This document shows, piece after piece, positions 8,936 to 17,299 of a DNA stretch of 64,000 nucleotides. The notes beneath the pieces were generated by a model. It saw only the letters and a program-made list of their open reading frames with translations. It was not told the DNA's origin and searched no databases. Every line of letters begins with the position of its first letter. The stretch's first letter is position 1. The DNA lies in NCBI RefSeq assembly GCF_000158955.1, contig NZ_GG657757.1, positions 4,511,290 through 4,575,289 on the forward strand. The letters are read 5' to 3'. A program made the position numbers and the translations under genes. The DNA comes from Streptomyces viridochromogenes DSM 40736. GTDB taxonomy: Bacteria; Actinomycetota; Actinomycetes; Streptomycetales; Streptomycetaceae.

Positions 8936-9277
8936 CTACGAACCCAAGTGCCCCAGCGCTTCGGGGTAGTTGTCGAAGAGCCGGGGCAACGGGCTCTGCC
9001 CGAGCTTGTCGAGGGCGGCGAGCGTCGAGGCGACGGCCACGGTCTGTCCGAGGGTGCTGTTCTTCTCGATCACGAACACGTACTCGTTCTCGGACGTCGG
9101 CAGGCGCCGGGGCAGCGTGATGAGCCCGAGCTTGTCGAGTTCCTTCGAGATCTCGTCACACAGCTCGGCGCTCAGACGCTGCCGCTCCGGCGCCGCGTAC
9201 TTCTTGATGAAGCGCATGGAGAGCCGTTTGATGCCGTGATCCACCTCGACGGCATGAGCGATAACGGTGAAGTTCAT
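8936..9277 (-). CDS. hypothetical protein, 113 residues
   Basis: A small soluble protein with no recognised domain. It begins MNFTVIAHAVEVDHGIKRLS and is predicted to alternate beta strands and helices, with a hydrophobic YVFVIEKNSTLGQTVAVASTLAAL segment too polar for a clear membrane helix. Upstream of the ATG is an unusually AT-rich stretch (9278-9325) with GAGTTGACT and GAGTTGAGT as near-direct repeats, probably its promoter region. Codon usage has more A/T than its neighbours (GTT, ATA), which may hint at recent acquisition. Function unknown. Confidence 0.6.
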   Translation of the reverse strand: MNFTVIAHAVEVDHGIKRLSMRFIKKYAAPERQRLSAELCDEISKELDKLGLITLPRRLPTSENEYVFVIEKNSTLGQTVAVASTLAALDKLGQSPLPRLFDNYPEALGHLGS

Positions 9278-9374
9278 AACTCAGCACACTACTGAATTAG
9301 TTGTCGAGTTGACTGGGAGTTGAGTCGAGAGCCTCCTGGATGCTCGGGCGACCCGGGGTGCGGACCTCGCTGTC

Positions 9375-9632
9375 CTACACCCCGTACCCGTCGCTGTACC
9401 CGTCGCGCCGGTGGTGGTGGGCTGCCGGGTCGTCGACGACACCCGGGGCCGTGGGGGGTACCACCACGCGCCTGCGCCGGTAGATGCTGCTGAACGTGGT
9501 GACGCCGATCAGTCCGACGATCATGAAGATGATGCCGACCAGGTCGAGGTTGACCCCCTGCATGTCCCAGTCGGTCGCGAACGTGAGGATGGCTCCCACG
9601 GCGATGAGGATGATGCATCCGCCGAGGCCCAT
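9375..9632 (-). CDS. DUF6458-type small membrane protein
   Basis: An 85-residue protein with two membrane helices: GGCIILIAVGAILTFAT (about 4-20) and LVGIIFMIVGLIGVTTF (about 32-48). A basic YRRRR stop-transfer and a His/Asp-rich cytoplasmic tail (AAHHHRRDGYSDGYGV) follow. This layout matches the small actinobacterial DUF6458 family of unknown function. The ATG at 9632 is preceded by GGGAGG at good spacing, so the longer open frame upstream is not used. Confidence 0.8.
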   Translation of the reverse strand: MGLGGCIILIAVGAILTFATDWDMQGVNLDLVGIIFMIVGLIGVTTFSSIYRRRRVVVPPTAPGVVDDPAAHHHRRDGYSDGYGV

Positions 9633-9718
9633 GAGTTTCGCCTCCCTGTACGGTCCGGTCTCTCCGGTCCGCACTCCGGGTACCCCCGAGGGGAACACCC
9701 ATGCGGTGGCGGCCCGTT

Positions 9719-11017
9719 CTACCTCTCCAGGAACGCCGTCAACGCGTTCGCGAGCAGGAACGGGTCGTCGGCGCCGCACAGTTCACGTGCACTGTGCATC
9801 GACAGGATGGCCACGCCGATGTCGACGGTCCTGATGCCGTGCCGGGCGGCGGTGATCGGGCCGATCGTGGTGCCGCAGGGCATGGAGTTGTTGGAGACGA
9901 AGGCCTGGAAGGGGACTCCGGCTCTCTCGCAGGCCGCCGTGAACTCGGCGCGGCCCGAACCGTCGGTGGCGTAGCGGTTGTTGACGTTGACCTTGAGGAT
10001 CGGGCCGCCGTTCACGCGCGGGTGGTGCGTCGGGTCGTGCCGCTCCGCGTAGTTGGGGTGGACCGCGTGGCCCGTGTCGGAGGACAGACAGACCGTGCCG
10101 GCGAAGGCGCGGGCCCGGTCCTCGTAGGTGCCGCCGCGCGCGAACACCGAGCGTTCCAGCACGTTCCCGAGGAGCGGACCGTCCGCGCCGGTGTCCGACT
10201 GGGAGCCGTTCTCCTCGTGGTCGAAGGCGGCCAGGACCGGGATGGCGGGAGGCGTGGACGCCCCGGACGCCACGGCTGCCAGGGCCGCCGTGCCCGCGTG
10301 CACCGACAGGAGGTTGTCCATGCGTGGACCGGCCAGCAGTTCGCGGTCGCGGCCCAGGTAGGCGGGCGCTTCCACGGAGTGCGTCATCAGGTCCCAGCCG
10401 GTGACCTCGCCCGCGGGGTGGCCGGCCGTCTCCGCCAGGAAGGCGATCAGGTCGCCGTCGCGGACGTCGTTGCCGAGGCCCCAGACCGGCTGCATGTGCC
10501 GCTGCTTGTCGAGCTTGAGGCCGTCCGCCGTGACCGAGCGGTCCAGGTGGATGGCGAGCTGCGGGACCCGCAGCAGCGGGCGGTCGACGTTCACCAGCCG
10601 GGTCGAGCCGTCGCGCAGGGTGAGGCGGCCCGCGAGGCCGAGGTCGCGGTCCAGCCAGGAGTTGAGCAGCGGCCCGCCGTAGATCTCCACGGCGATCTGG
10701 CGCCAGCCGTGCGCCCCGCTGTCGGGGAGCGGCTTGACGCGCAGGTTGGGGGAGTCGGTGTGGGCGCCGACGATCCGGAACGGCGTGTGGGGCGCGGCGC
10801 CCTCCGGCACGTACCAGGCGATGATCGCGCCGCCGCGCAGCACGTACCTGCCGCCGTGCGTCCCGTCCCAGGCGTCCGTCTCGGCGACCTGCTTGAAGCC
10901 CGCCTTCTCCAGTCGCTCGGCGGCTGTGGCCACGGCGTGGTACGGCGACGGGCTCGCCGCCAGGAAGGTCATGAGATCGTCGGTGTGGCCGCGGTCGAAG
11001 CGGGCTGGTTCGGTCAT
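9719..11017 (-). CDS. M18 family aminopeptidase
   Basis: A 432-residue cytoplasmic zinc aminopeptidase of family M18 (aspartyl aminopeptidase type, releasing N-terminal acidic or neutral residues). The conserved blocks are present: FRIVGAHTDSPNLRVKP with His/Asp ligands, ILVFDHEE-like PVLAAFDHEENGSQSD, CLSSDTGHAVHPNYAERHDPTHHPRVNGGPILKVN, and the C-terminal DIGVAILSMHSARELCGADD with the last His ligand. Length is normal for the family (about 430). It stands alone between the DUF6458 gene and the acyl-CoA dehydrogenase gene, with a terminator for the latter just upstream of its start. Confidence 0.95.
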   Translation of the reverse strand: MTEPARFDRGHTDDLMTFLAASPSPYHAVATAAERLEKAGFKQVAETDAWDGTHGGRYVLRGGAIIAWYVPEGAAPHTPFRIVGAHTDSPNLRVKPLPDSGAHGWRQIAVEIYGGPLLNSWLDRDLGLAGRLTLRDGSTRLVNVDRPLLRVPQLAIHLDRSVTADGLKLDKQRHMQPVWGLGNDVRDGDLIAFLAETAGHPAGEVTGWDLMTHSVEAPAYLGRDRELLAGPRMDNLLSVHAGTAALAAVASGASTPPAIPVLAAFDHEENGSQSDTGADGPLLGNVLERSVFARGGTYEDRARAFAGTVCLSSDTGHAVHPNYAERHDPTHHPRVNGGPILKVNVNNRYATDGSGRAEFTAACERAGVPFQAFVSNNSMPCGTTIGPITAARHGIRTVDIGVAILSMHSARELCGADDPFLLANALTAFLER

Positions 11018-11037
11018 GGTTTCACCTTAACGACGGA

Positions 11038-11074
11038 CGAGGGCCCGTTCCCGGGGTAAGGGAACAGGCCCTCG
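11038..11074 (-). terminator. intrinsic-type terminator of the acyl-CoA dehydrogenase gene
   Basis: CGAGGGCC (11038-11045) pairs with GGCCCTCG (11067-11074), and after one mismatch GTTCCC (11047-11052) pairs with GGGAAC (11060-11065), leaving a 7-base loop. It lies 21 bases beyond the stop at 11095 and just before the aminopeptidase start. Confidence 0.75.
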
Positions 11075-11094
11075 AACAGAGGACGTGGGGGAGG

Positions 11095-12921
11095 CTAGAA
11101 CGCGGCCTCGTCCAGCTCCATCAGGTCCAGCTCGACGCCCTCGGCGACCTTGCGGGCCAGGGTGACGCCCGGCAGGACGTTGGCGGCGAAGAACTTCGCG
11201 GCGGCGATCTTGCCGGTGTAGAACGCCTTGTCCTTGGCGGACGCCGTCTCCAGCTTCTCGGCGGCGATCGAGGCGCCCTTGAGCAGCAGGTACCCGACGA
11301 CCACGTCACCGGAGGCCATCAGCAGGCGGGTGGTGTTGAGGCCCACCTTGTAGATGTTCTTGACGTCCTGCTCGGTGGCCGCGAGGTCGGTGAGCATCAG
11401 GCCGACGATGGCCTCCAGCTCGACGGCGGCCTTGGCGAGGTGCTCGCGGGCACCGGCCAGCTCCTCGCCGCCCGTGCCGAGGGCGAGGAACTTCTTGATG
11501 TCCTCGGCGAGGGAGTTCAGCGCGGCGCCCTGGTTGCGGACGATCTTCCGGAAGAAGAAGTCCTGGCCCTGGATCGCCGTGGTGCCCTCGTAGAGGGTGT
11601 CGATCTTGGAGTCACGGATGTACTGCTCGATCGGGTACTCCTGGAGGAAGCCGGAGCCGCCGAAGGTCTGGAGCGACTGGGCGAGCTGCTCGTAGCCCTT
11701 CTCGGAGCCGTAGCCCTTGACGATGGGCAGGAGCAGGTCGTTCAGGGCCTCCAGGGCGGAGACGTCCTCGCCCGCGGACTCCTTGACCTGGATCTCGTCC
11801 TGGATGGAGGCCGTGTAGAGGACCAGCGCCCGCATGCCCTCCGCGTACGCCTTCTGCGTCATCAGCGAGCGGCGCACGTCGGGGTGGTGGGTGACGGTGA
11901 CCTTGGGCGCGGTCTTGTCCATGAAGTTCGCCAGGTCGGGGCCCTGCACGCGCTCCTTGGCGTACTCCAGCGCGTTGAGGTAGCCCGTCGACAGGGTGGA
12001 GATCGCCTTCGTGCCGACCATCATGCGGGCGAACTCGATGATGCGGAACATCTGGCGGATGCCGTCGTGCTTGTCGCCGATCAGCCAGCCCTTGGCCGGG
12101 TGCTGGTCGCCGAAGGTCATCTCGCAGGTGTTGGAGGCCTTCAGGCCCATCTTGTGCTCGACGTTGGTGGCGTAGACGCCGTTGCGCTCGCCCAGCTCGC
12201 CGGTCTCGAAGTCGAAGAGGTACTTCGGGACGAGGAAGAGGGACAGGCCCTTGGTGCCGGGGCCGGCGCCCTCGGGGCGGGCCAGCACATAGTGGAGGAT
12301 GTTCTCCGACATGTCGTGCTCACCGGAGGTGATGAAGCGCTTCACGCCCTCGATGTGCCAGGAGCCGTCCTCCTGCTGCACGGCCTTGGTGCGGCCGGCG
12401 CCCACGTCGGAGCCCGCGTCGGGCTCGGTGAGCACCATCGTGGAGCCCCACTGCTTCTCCGTGGCGACCTTGGCTATGTGCTTCTGGACCTCGTTGCCCT
12501 CCTCGAAGAGGATGCCGGCGAAGGCCGGGCCCGAGGAGTACATCCACACGGCCGGGTTGGCGCCCAGGATCAGCTCGGCGTAGGACCAGATCAGGGAGCG
12601 GGGCGCGGTGGTGCCGCCGATCTCCTCGGGCAGGCCCAGGCGCCAGTACTCGGAGTCCATGAAGGCCTGGTAGCTCTTCTTGAAGGACGCGGGGACCGGC
12701 GCGGTGTTGGTCTCCGGGTCGAAGACCGGCGGGTTGCGGTCGGCGTCGATGAAGGACTCGGCCAGCTCGTTCTCCGAGAGGCGGGTCAGCTCCTCCAGGA
12801 TGCTCTTCGCGGTCTCGACGTCCATCTCCTCGAACGGGCCGGTGCCGTACACCTTGTCGCGCCCGAGTACTTCGAAGAGGTTGAACTCGATGTCGCGGAG
12901 ATTCGACTTGTAGTGCCCCAT
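11095..12921 (-). CDS. acyl-CoA dehydrogenase, FadE5-like
   Basis: A 608-residue FAD-dependent acyl-CoA dehydrogenase for the first oxidation step of fatty-acid beta-oxidation. It is longer than the classic 380-residue enzymes and matches the FadE5/AidB-like long class with an extra C-terminal helical domain. Conserved pieces are TEKQWGSTMVLTEPDAGSDVGAGRTKA (substrate/flavin binding), HMSENILHYVLARPEG and FGGSGFLQEYPIEQYIRDSKIDTLYEGTTAIQGQDF, which holds the Glu of the YEGT motif. It is monocistronic, divergent from the sseB-like gene, with its own terminator at 11038-11074. Confidence 0.93.
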   Translation of the reverse strand: MGHYKSNLRDIEFNLFEVLGRDKVYGTGPFEEMDVETAKSILEELTRLSENELAESFIDADRNPPVFDPETNTAPVPASFKKSYQAFMDSEYWRLGLPEEIGGTTAPRSLIWSYAELILGANPAVWMYSSGPAFAGILFEEGNEVQKHIAKVATEKQWGSTMVLTEPDAGSDVGAGRTKAVQQEDGSWHIEGVKRFITSGEHDMSENILHYVLARPEGAGPGTKGLSLFLVPKYLFDFETGELGERNGVYATNVEHKMGLKASNTCEMTFGDQHPAKGWLIGDKHDGIRQMFRIIEFARMMVGTKAISTLSTGYLNALEYAKERVQGPDLANFMDKTAPKVTVTHHPDVRRSLMTQKAYAEGMRALVLYTASIQDEIQVKESAGEDVSALEALNDLLLPIVKGYGSEKGYEQLAQSLQTFGGSGFLQEYPIEQYIRDSKIDTLYEGTTAIQGQDFFFRKIVRNQGAALNSLAEDIKKFLALGTGGEELAGAREHLAKAAVELEAIVGLMLTDLAATEQDVKNIYKVGLNTTRLLMASGDVVVGYLLLKGASIAAEKLETASAKDKAFYTGKIAAAKFFAANVLPGVTLARKVAEGVELDLMELDEAAF

Positions 12922-13082
12922 GGCGACGGCTCCCGGCTCCGTAGAGAGATCGGCGAGGCACTGGATCCTCGCGCTAGTTCACGTACCAACAAGTAGCTCC
13001 GATGATGCTACCCGTCGGTAATAAGAAGCAACCCCGAACCGGTCATCTGTGACAGGGCACACCGGCGCCGGGCCGCTCTCGG

Positions 13083-13088
13083 TACGCT
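13083..13088 (+). promoter_or_regulatory. -10 element for a leaderless sseB-like transcript
   Basis: TACGCT matches the TANNNT -10 pattern and ends 7 bases before the ATG at 13096. No ribosome-binding site is visible, so the mRNA probably starts at or next to the A of the ATG. Confidence 0.45.
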
Positions 13089-13095
13089 TGCGCCC

Positions 13096-13557
13096 ATGTA
13101 CGGCTACGACCAGACAGCGGGTGCGCAGTACGCCCCTCCGCAGCAGCCGATGTCCGGCGGGTACGGGCAGCAGCCGCCGCTGTACCCCGAGCCGTCCCCG
13201 CCCTCGCTCACGGACGCGGTGCGCGCGTTCACCACCGGGCAGATGGCCGCGGAGGACTTCCAGCAGGTCTTCGCCACGTCGAAGGTGTACTGCCCGCGCG
13301 GCGACAACCCCGGCTTCCTCGCCCTGCACAACACCCAGCAGCCGGTGATCCCGATGTTCAGCACGCTCAAGGAGCTGCGCCGGTACGCGGGCAAGGAGTC
13401 CAAGTACTTCGTGATCACCGGTGCCGAGGTGCTGGACCTGCTGCCCACCGGCTACGGCTTCGTCCTCGACATGGAGGGCGAGCACCGCATGGTGTTCGAC
13501 GCGAAGGCCGTGGAGCAGATGGTCGAGTTCGCGATGCGCCGGATGTACGGGGGCTGA
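13096..13557 (+). CDS. SseB family protein
   Basis: A 153-residue protein with a Tyr/Gly/Pro/Gln-rich N-terminal tail (about 1-40: YGYDQTAGAQY, QQPPLYPEPSPP) and an SseB domain from about 45 to the end. The domain includes VYCPRGDNPGFLALHNTQQPVIPMFST and GYGFVLDMEGEHRMVFDAKAVEQMVEFAMRRMYGG. The family takes its name from enterobacterial SseB (enhanced serine sensitivity); molecular function is unknown and actinobacteria hold many paralogues. It probably has a leaderless mRNA and a strong terminator follows. Confidence 0.85.
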   Translation: MYGYDQTAGAQYAPPQQPMSGGYGQQPPLYPEPSPPSLTDAVRAFTTGQMAAEDFQQVFATSKVYCPRGDNPGFLALHNTQQPVIPMFSTLKELRRYAGKESKYFVITGAEVLDLLPTGYGFVLDMEGEHRMVFDAKAVEQMVEFAMRRMYGG

Positions 13558-13583
13558 GCCCCGGCCCAGCGACTGGGCGGGCG

Positions 13584-13620
13584 CGGCCGCGGCAGCCCTG
13601 GGCGGGGCCTGCCGCGGCCG
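13584..13620 (+). terminator. terminator hairpin after the sseB-like gene
   Basis: CGGCCGCGGCAG (13584-13595) and CTGCCGCGGCCG (13609-13620) are perfect 12-base complements with a 13-base loop, 27 bases after the stop codon. Confidence 0.7.
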
Positions 13621-13696
13621 TGCGGGCCTGCCGTCCCTCGCTCATTCGACGGCGGCCGCGAGCGACAAGGGCGGGCGGGTGTGTGGTGACAGGGCT

Positions 13697-14446
13697 TCAG
13701 CGGCCCTTGCGCGGCAGGCGTAGCGCCAGGCCGTCGAGGACGACCTCCAGGCCGTAGGCGAACTTCATGTCGCGCAGGGCCGCGGGGTCGGTCGTGGCCT
13801 CCTCGACTTCCGTGTGCGGGATGGCCAGGTGGGCGTGGTCGGCCGCGGCTCGCTGGGCCGCGGGCATGAGGCGGGCGATGAAGTCGGCCTCGGTCTCGCC
13901 GGAGCGGGCGACCGTGGTGAGCCAGGCGGCCTCGGCGTTGCTCATGCCGATGACGTACGAGAACAGGGTCTCGATCGCCCGGCTCGGCTCCGGGAACCCC
14001 GCCGCGGTGAACAGCGCCGCGAGGCGCTCGGAGAAGCTCATGTAGTTGGGCCCCAGGTAAGCGAGCCCCGCCTGCCCCAGCACCAGGGTCAGCCAGGGGT
14101 GCCGCAGCGCCGTCGTGCGGAAGGACCCGGCCGCCTCGGTCACCGCCGCGCGCCAGTCGGGGCCGCCGGCCGGCGGGACGTGGATCTCGGCGGTGACCTC
14201 GTCCACCGCGAGCTCCATCAGTTCGTCCTTGGTGGCGACATGCCGGTACAGGGACGTCGCCCCGGCGTTCAGGCGGGCGCCGAGCTTGCGCATGCTGAGC
14301 GCCTCGATCCCCTCGGCGTCGAGCATCGCGATCGCCTCCCGCACGATCGCGTCGCGGCTGAGCGCGGGCTGGTCGGTGCGGCGCTGTTCGCGGGCCCAGA
14401 CGGACGGGATCGGGTTCGGGCCCTTGCTCTTCGTGCTCCTGGTCAT
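13697..14446 (-). CDS. TetR family regulator of the adjacent efflux gene
   Basis: A 249-residue TetR/AcrR repressor. The N-terminal helix-turn-helix reads LSRDAIVREAIAMLDAEGIEALSMRKLGARLNAGATSLYRHVATKDEL (about 30-76), and the C-terminal part matches the TetR_C ligand domain found beside drug exporters. The start ATG at 14446 has AGGAGG 8 bases upstream. It is divergent from the MFS gene, and the 141-base gap holds an array of GAACA-TGTTC boxes, so it almost certainly represses both genes and is released by a substrate of the pump. The ligand is unknown. Confidence 0.92.
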   Translation of the reverse strand: MTRSTKSKGPNPIPSVWAREQRRTDQPALSRDAIVREAIAMLDAEGIEALSMRKLGARLNAGATSLYRHVATKDELMELAVDEVTAEIHVPPAGGPDWRAAVTEAAGSFRTTALRHPWLTLVLGQAGLAYLGPNYMSFSERLAALFTAAGFPEPSRAIETLFSYVIGMSNAEAAWLTTVARSGETEADFIARLMPAAQRAAADHAHLAIPHTEVEEATTDPAALRDMKFAYGLEVVLDGLALRLPRKGR

Positions 14447-14469
14447 CGGCGCTCCTCCTGACGTCGTGC

Positions 14470-14559
14470 GAACAGCGTGCGCAACCAGCGTACAGAACTC
14501 AATGCTTGCGAACACTGTTCCGCTGTGCGTACAGTGTTCGCATCGAAGGAACGGTGTTC
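14470..14559. promoter_or_regulatory. phased TetR operator array between the tetR and MFS genes
   Basis: Five 11-base boxes recur at about 20-base steps: GAACAGCGTGC (14470), GTACAGAACTC (14490), GAACACTGTTC (14510, a perfect palindrome), GTACAGTGTTC (14529) and GAACGGTGTTC (14549). The inner pair also forms a perfect 12-base inverted repeat, TGCGAACACTGT (14507-14518) and ACAGTGTTCGCA (14531-14542). A candidate promoter for the MFS gene, TTGCGA (14506) with TACAGT (14530) at 18-base spacing, is embedded in the boxes, so bound repressor would occlude it. Confidence 0.75.
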
Positions 14560-14587
14560 GCAGCAAGTGAGTCGGAGGGGAACTGCT

Positions 14588-16087
14588 ATGGAAGCCCGCA
14601 ATCCACGTCGCTGGTGGATCCTGATCGTGCTGTGCCTCAGCACGCTGGTCCTGGTCGTCGACAACATGGCTCTGACCGTGGCGGTGCCCTCGCTGACCGA
14701 GGACCTCGGGGCGAGCACCCAGGACATGCAGTGGATCCTCGACTCCTACACCCTGGTCTTCGCCGGCCTGCTGCTGACCTCGGGGAGCCTGGGGGACCGG
14801 TTCGGGCGCCGGAAGGTGATGCTGATCGGTCTGCTGCTGTTCGGGGCGGCCTCGCTGGGGGCGGTGTTCTGTGCGAGTCCGGGTGAACTGATCGCGGTGC
14901 GGATCGCGATGGGGGTCGGCGGGGCGCTGATCATGCCGTCGACGCTGTCCATCCTGATCACCGTCTTCGACGAGGACGAGCGGCCCAAGGCGATGGCCGC
15001 GTGGGGCTCGGTGTCGATGCTGGGGCTGGTCGGCAGCCCGGTGCTCGGCGGTGTGCTGATCGACCACTTCGCCTGGCAGGCCATCTTCCTGATCAACGTC
15101 CCGATCGTCGGTCTCGCGCTGCTGGCCGGTGTGCTGCTGATGCCGGAGTCGAAGGCCCCCTGGCAGAAGCCGGACCCGCTGGGCGCGGTGCTGTCGGCGG
15201 TGGGCATGACGGCCCTGGTGTGGTGGATCATCGAGATTCCGCAGCACGGCGCGTTCGGCGGCCGTTCCGTCCTCGTCCTGGCCGTCGCGGTGGTCGCCCT
15301 GGCCGGCTTCGTGGTCTGGGAGAACGTCACCCGCTCGCCGATGGTCCCGCTGGTCCTCTTCAAGCACCGCAACTTCAGTGGTGGCTCGCTCTCCCTGGCG
15401 CTCGTCCAGATCGGCAACGCCGGCCTGCTGCTGGTCCTGACCCAGTACCTCCAGTTCGTGCTCGGCTGGTCCGCCGTCAAGGCGGGCCTGGCCTTCCTGC
15501 CGCTGGCCGTGGCCGCGCTGGCCGGCAACACCGCCGGGGCGCAGCTCGCCGTGAAGGTGGGCAACCGGTTCGTCATCCTCGCCGGGATGCTGCTGATGGC
15601 CGCGTCCTTCGCGCTGCTGACCACGCTGAGCGCCGACAGCGGCTTCACGGTCCCGGCCGTGGCGCTGGGAGTCCTCGGCCTGGGCGCCGGTCTGGCGATG
15701 CCGGCCGCGGTGGCCGCGCTGATGGGCACCATCCCGGAGGACAAGGCGGGCGTCGGCTCGGCGCTCAACGACACCATCCAGCAGTCCGGCACCGCCCTCG
15801 GCATCGCGATCCTCGGGTCCCTGCTCTCCCACGGCTACGCGGACGGGATGCCGGCCGGCGCCCCGGAGCGGGCCAGGGAGTCCATCGGCGGCGCGCTCGC
15901 CGTCGCCGGCGGTGACACGGGCCTGGTGCGGGCGGCCCGGGACGCCTTCACCTCCTCGATGTCGACGACCTTCACGATCAGCGCGATCGGTGTCCTGGTG
16001 GCGGCCGCGGTGGCCACGCTGGTGATGCGGGACCGCAAGGCGGAGCCCGCCGGAACCGAGAGCGAGGAGCACGAGCTGATCGCCTGA
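14588..16087 (+). CDS. MFS drug:H+ antiporter, DHA2 (14-helix) family
   Basis: A 499-residue EmrB/QacA-type exporter with about 14 membrane segments. Motif A is visible as GSLGDRFGRRKVMLIG (about 65-80), motif C-like GSPVLGGVLIDHFAWQAIFLINVPI is near 145-170, and the substrate-binding helix LVVDNMALTVAVPSLTEDL lies in helix 1. Such pumps expel hydrophobic drugs or an endogenous metabolite. The ATG at 14588 with GGAGGGG 7 bases upstream is preferred over the longer open frame. It is repressed, by inference, by the divergent TetR protein, and followed by a textbook terminator. Confidence 0.93.
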   Translation: MEARNPRRWWILIVLCLSTLVLVVDNMALTVAVPSLTEDLGASTQDMQWILDSYTLVFAGLLLTSGSLGDRFGRRKVMLIGLLLFGAASLGAVFCASPGELIAVRIAMGVGGALIMPSTLSILITVFDEDERPKAMAAWGSVSMLGLVGSPVLGGVLIDHFAWQAIFLINVPIVGLALLAGVLLMPESKAPWQKPDPLGAVLSAVGMTALVWWIIEIPQHGAFGGRSVLVLAVAVVALAGFVVWENVTRSPMVPLVLFKHRNFSGGSLSLALVQIGNAGLLLVLTQYLQFVLGWSAVKAGLAFLPLAVAALAGNTAGAQLAVKVGNRFVILAGMLLMAASFALLTTLSADSGFTVPAVALGVLGLGAGLAMPAAVAALMGTIPEDKAGVGSALNDTIQQSGTALGIAILGSLLSHGYADGMPAGAPERARESIGGALAVAGGDTGLVRAARDAFTSSMSTTFTISAIGVLVAAAVATLVMRDRKAEPAGTESEEHELIA

Positions 16088-16101
16088 GGCGGACCTGGTC
16101 G

Positions 16102-16129
16102 GACCGGCACCCCTGAAGGGGTGCCGGTC
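16102..16129 (+). terminator. terminator of the MFS gene
   Basis: GACCGGCACCCC (16102-16113) and GGGGTGCCGGTC (16118-16129) form a perfect 12-bp stem with a TGAA tetraloop, 14 bases after the stop. Confidence 0.9.
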
Positions 16130-16256
16130 TTCCGCCATGCCGGTGTCCCGTGATTCGCTGCGCCGTCCCCCGGGAATGCCCATCCGGTTTTCTCTGTTTG
16201 GGGTGGCAGGAAGTTCAACGCTCAACTAAACTGGGCGTACACGAGGAGGAACCGAC

Positions 16257-17234
16257 ATGCCTGCTGTGACCGTCGAGAACCCGTTGACGCTGCCCCGCGT
16301 GACCGCGCCGACCGAGGCCGTGGCACGTCCCGTGCTGGCCGTCACGACCGCCCCGAGCGGTTTCGAGGGCGAGGGCTTCCCGGTGCGCCGGGCGTTCGCG
16401 GGGATCAACTACCGCCACCTCGACCCGTTCATCATGATGGACCAGATGGGCGAGGTGGAGTACGCGCCGGGCGAGCCCAAGGGCACCCCCTGGCACCCGC
16501 ACCGCGGCTTCGAGACCGTCACCTACATCATCGACGGGATCTTCGACCACCAGGACTCCAACGGCGGTGGCGGCACCATCACCAACGGGGACACCCAGTG
16601 GATGACCGCGGGCTCGGGCCTGTTGCACATCGAGGCTCCACCGGAGCATCTCGTCGTGTCCGGCGGACTCTTCCACGGCCTCCAGCTGTGGGTGAACCTC
16701 CCCGCCAGGGACAAGATGATGGCCCCGCGCTACCAGGACATCCGCGGCGGCTCGGTCCAGCTGCTCAGCACCCCCGACGGCGGCGCCCTGCTCCGCGTCA
16801 TCGCCGGTGAGCTGGACGGGCACCAGGGTCCCGGCATCACGCACACGCCGATCACGATGATCCACGCGACGGTGGCGCCGGGTGCGGAACTCACCCTGCC
16901 GTGGCGGGAGGACTTCAACGGCCTGGCGTACGTGCTGGCCGGGCGCGGCAGCGTCGGCCCCGAGCGCCGGCCGGTGCACATGGGCCAGACCGCCGTGTTC
17001 GGCGCGGGCTCCTCGCTCACCGTCCGCGCGGACGAGAAGCAGGACTCCCACACGCCGGATCTGGAGGTCGTCCTGCTGGGCGGACAGCCGATCCGTGAGC
17101 CCATGGCCCACTACGGCCCGTTCGTCATGAACACCCGCGAGGAGCTCCAGCAGGCCTTCGAGGACTTCCAGAAGGGACGGCTGGGCACGGTCCCGGCGGT
17201 GCACGGGATGTCCGAGGCAGGCCCCCAGGGCTGA
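16257..17234 (+). CDS. pirin family protein
   Basis: A 325-residue bicupin of the pirin family. The N-terminal metal site is seen in PWHPHRGFETVTYIIDGIFDHQDSNG and the following MTAGSGLLHIEA, which supply three His and one Glu. The C-terminal cupin is degenerate. Bacterial pirins include quercetin dioxygenases and redox-responsive regulators; which applies here is not shown. The start ATG has GAGGAGGAA 5 bases upstream. The preceding AT-rich segment (16210-16235, TTCAACGCTCAACTAAACT) is a probable promoter. A long stem-loop follows the stop. Confidence 0.92.
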   Translation: MPAVTVENPLTLPRVTAPTEAVARPVLAVTTAPSGFEGEGFPVRRAFAGINYRHLDPFIMMDQMGEVEYAPGEPKGTPWHPHRGFETVTYIIDGIFDHQDSNGGGGTITNGDTQWMTAGSGLLHIEAPPEHLVVSGGLFHGLQLWVNLPARDKMMAPRYQDIRGGSVQLLSTPDGGALLRVIAGELDGHQGPGITHTPITMIHATVAPGAELTLPWREDFNGLAYVLAGRGSVGPERRPVHMGQTAVFGAGSSLTVRADEKQDSHTPDLEVVLLGGQPIREPMAHYGPFVMNTREELQQAFEDFQKGRLGTVPAVHGMSEAGPQG

Positions 17235-17244
17235 CGCTCCGTCA

Positions 17245-17281
17245 CCCGGGCGGGCCGTTCCGACGGGACGGCCCGCCCGGG
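17245..17281 (+). terminator. terminator of the pirin gene
   Basis: CCCGGGCGGGCCGT (17245-17258) and ACGGCCCGCCCGGG (17268-17281) are perfect 14-base arms with a 9-base loop, 11 bases after the pirin stop and 19 bases before the next start. Confidence 0.85.
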
Positions 17282-17299
17282 GCGTGGTCGGGTGGAGGA

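Noticed and set aside
13697..16225. 842-residue open frame covering the tetR and MFS genes on the minus strand
   Set aside because: The tetR portion is real but its start at 14446 is set by AGGAGG; the rest is antisense to the MFS gene.
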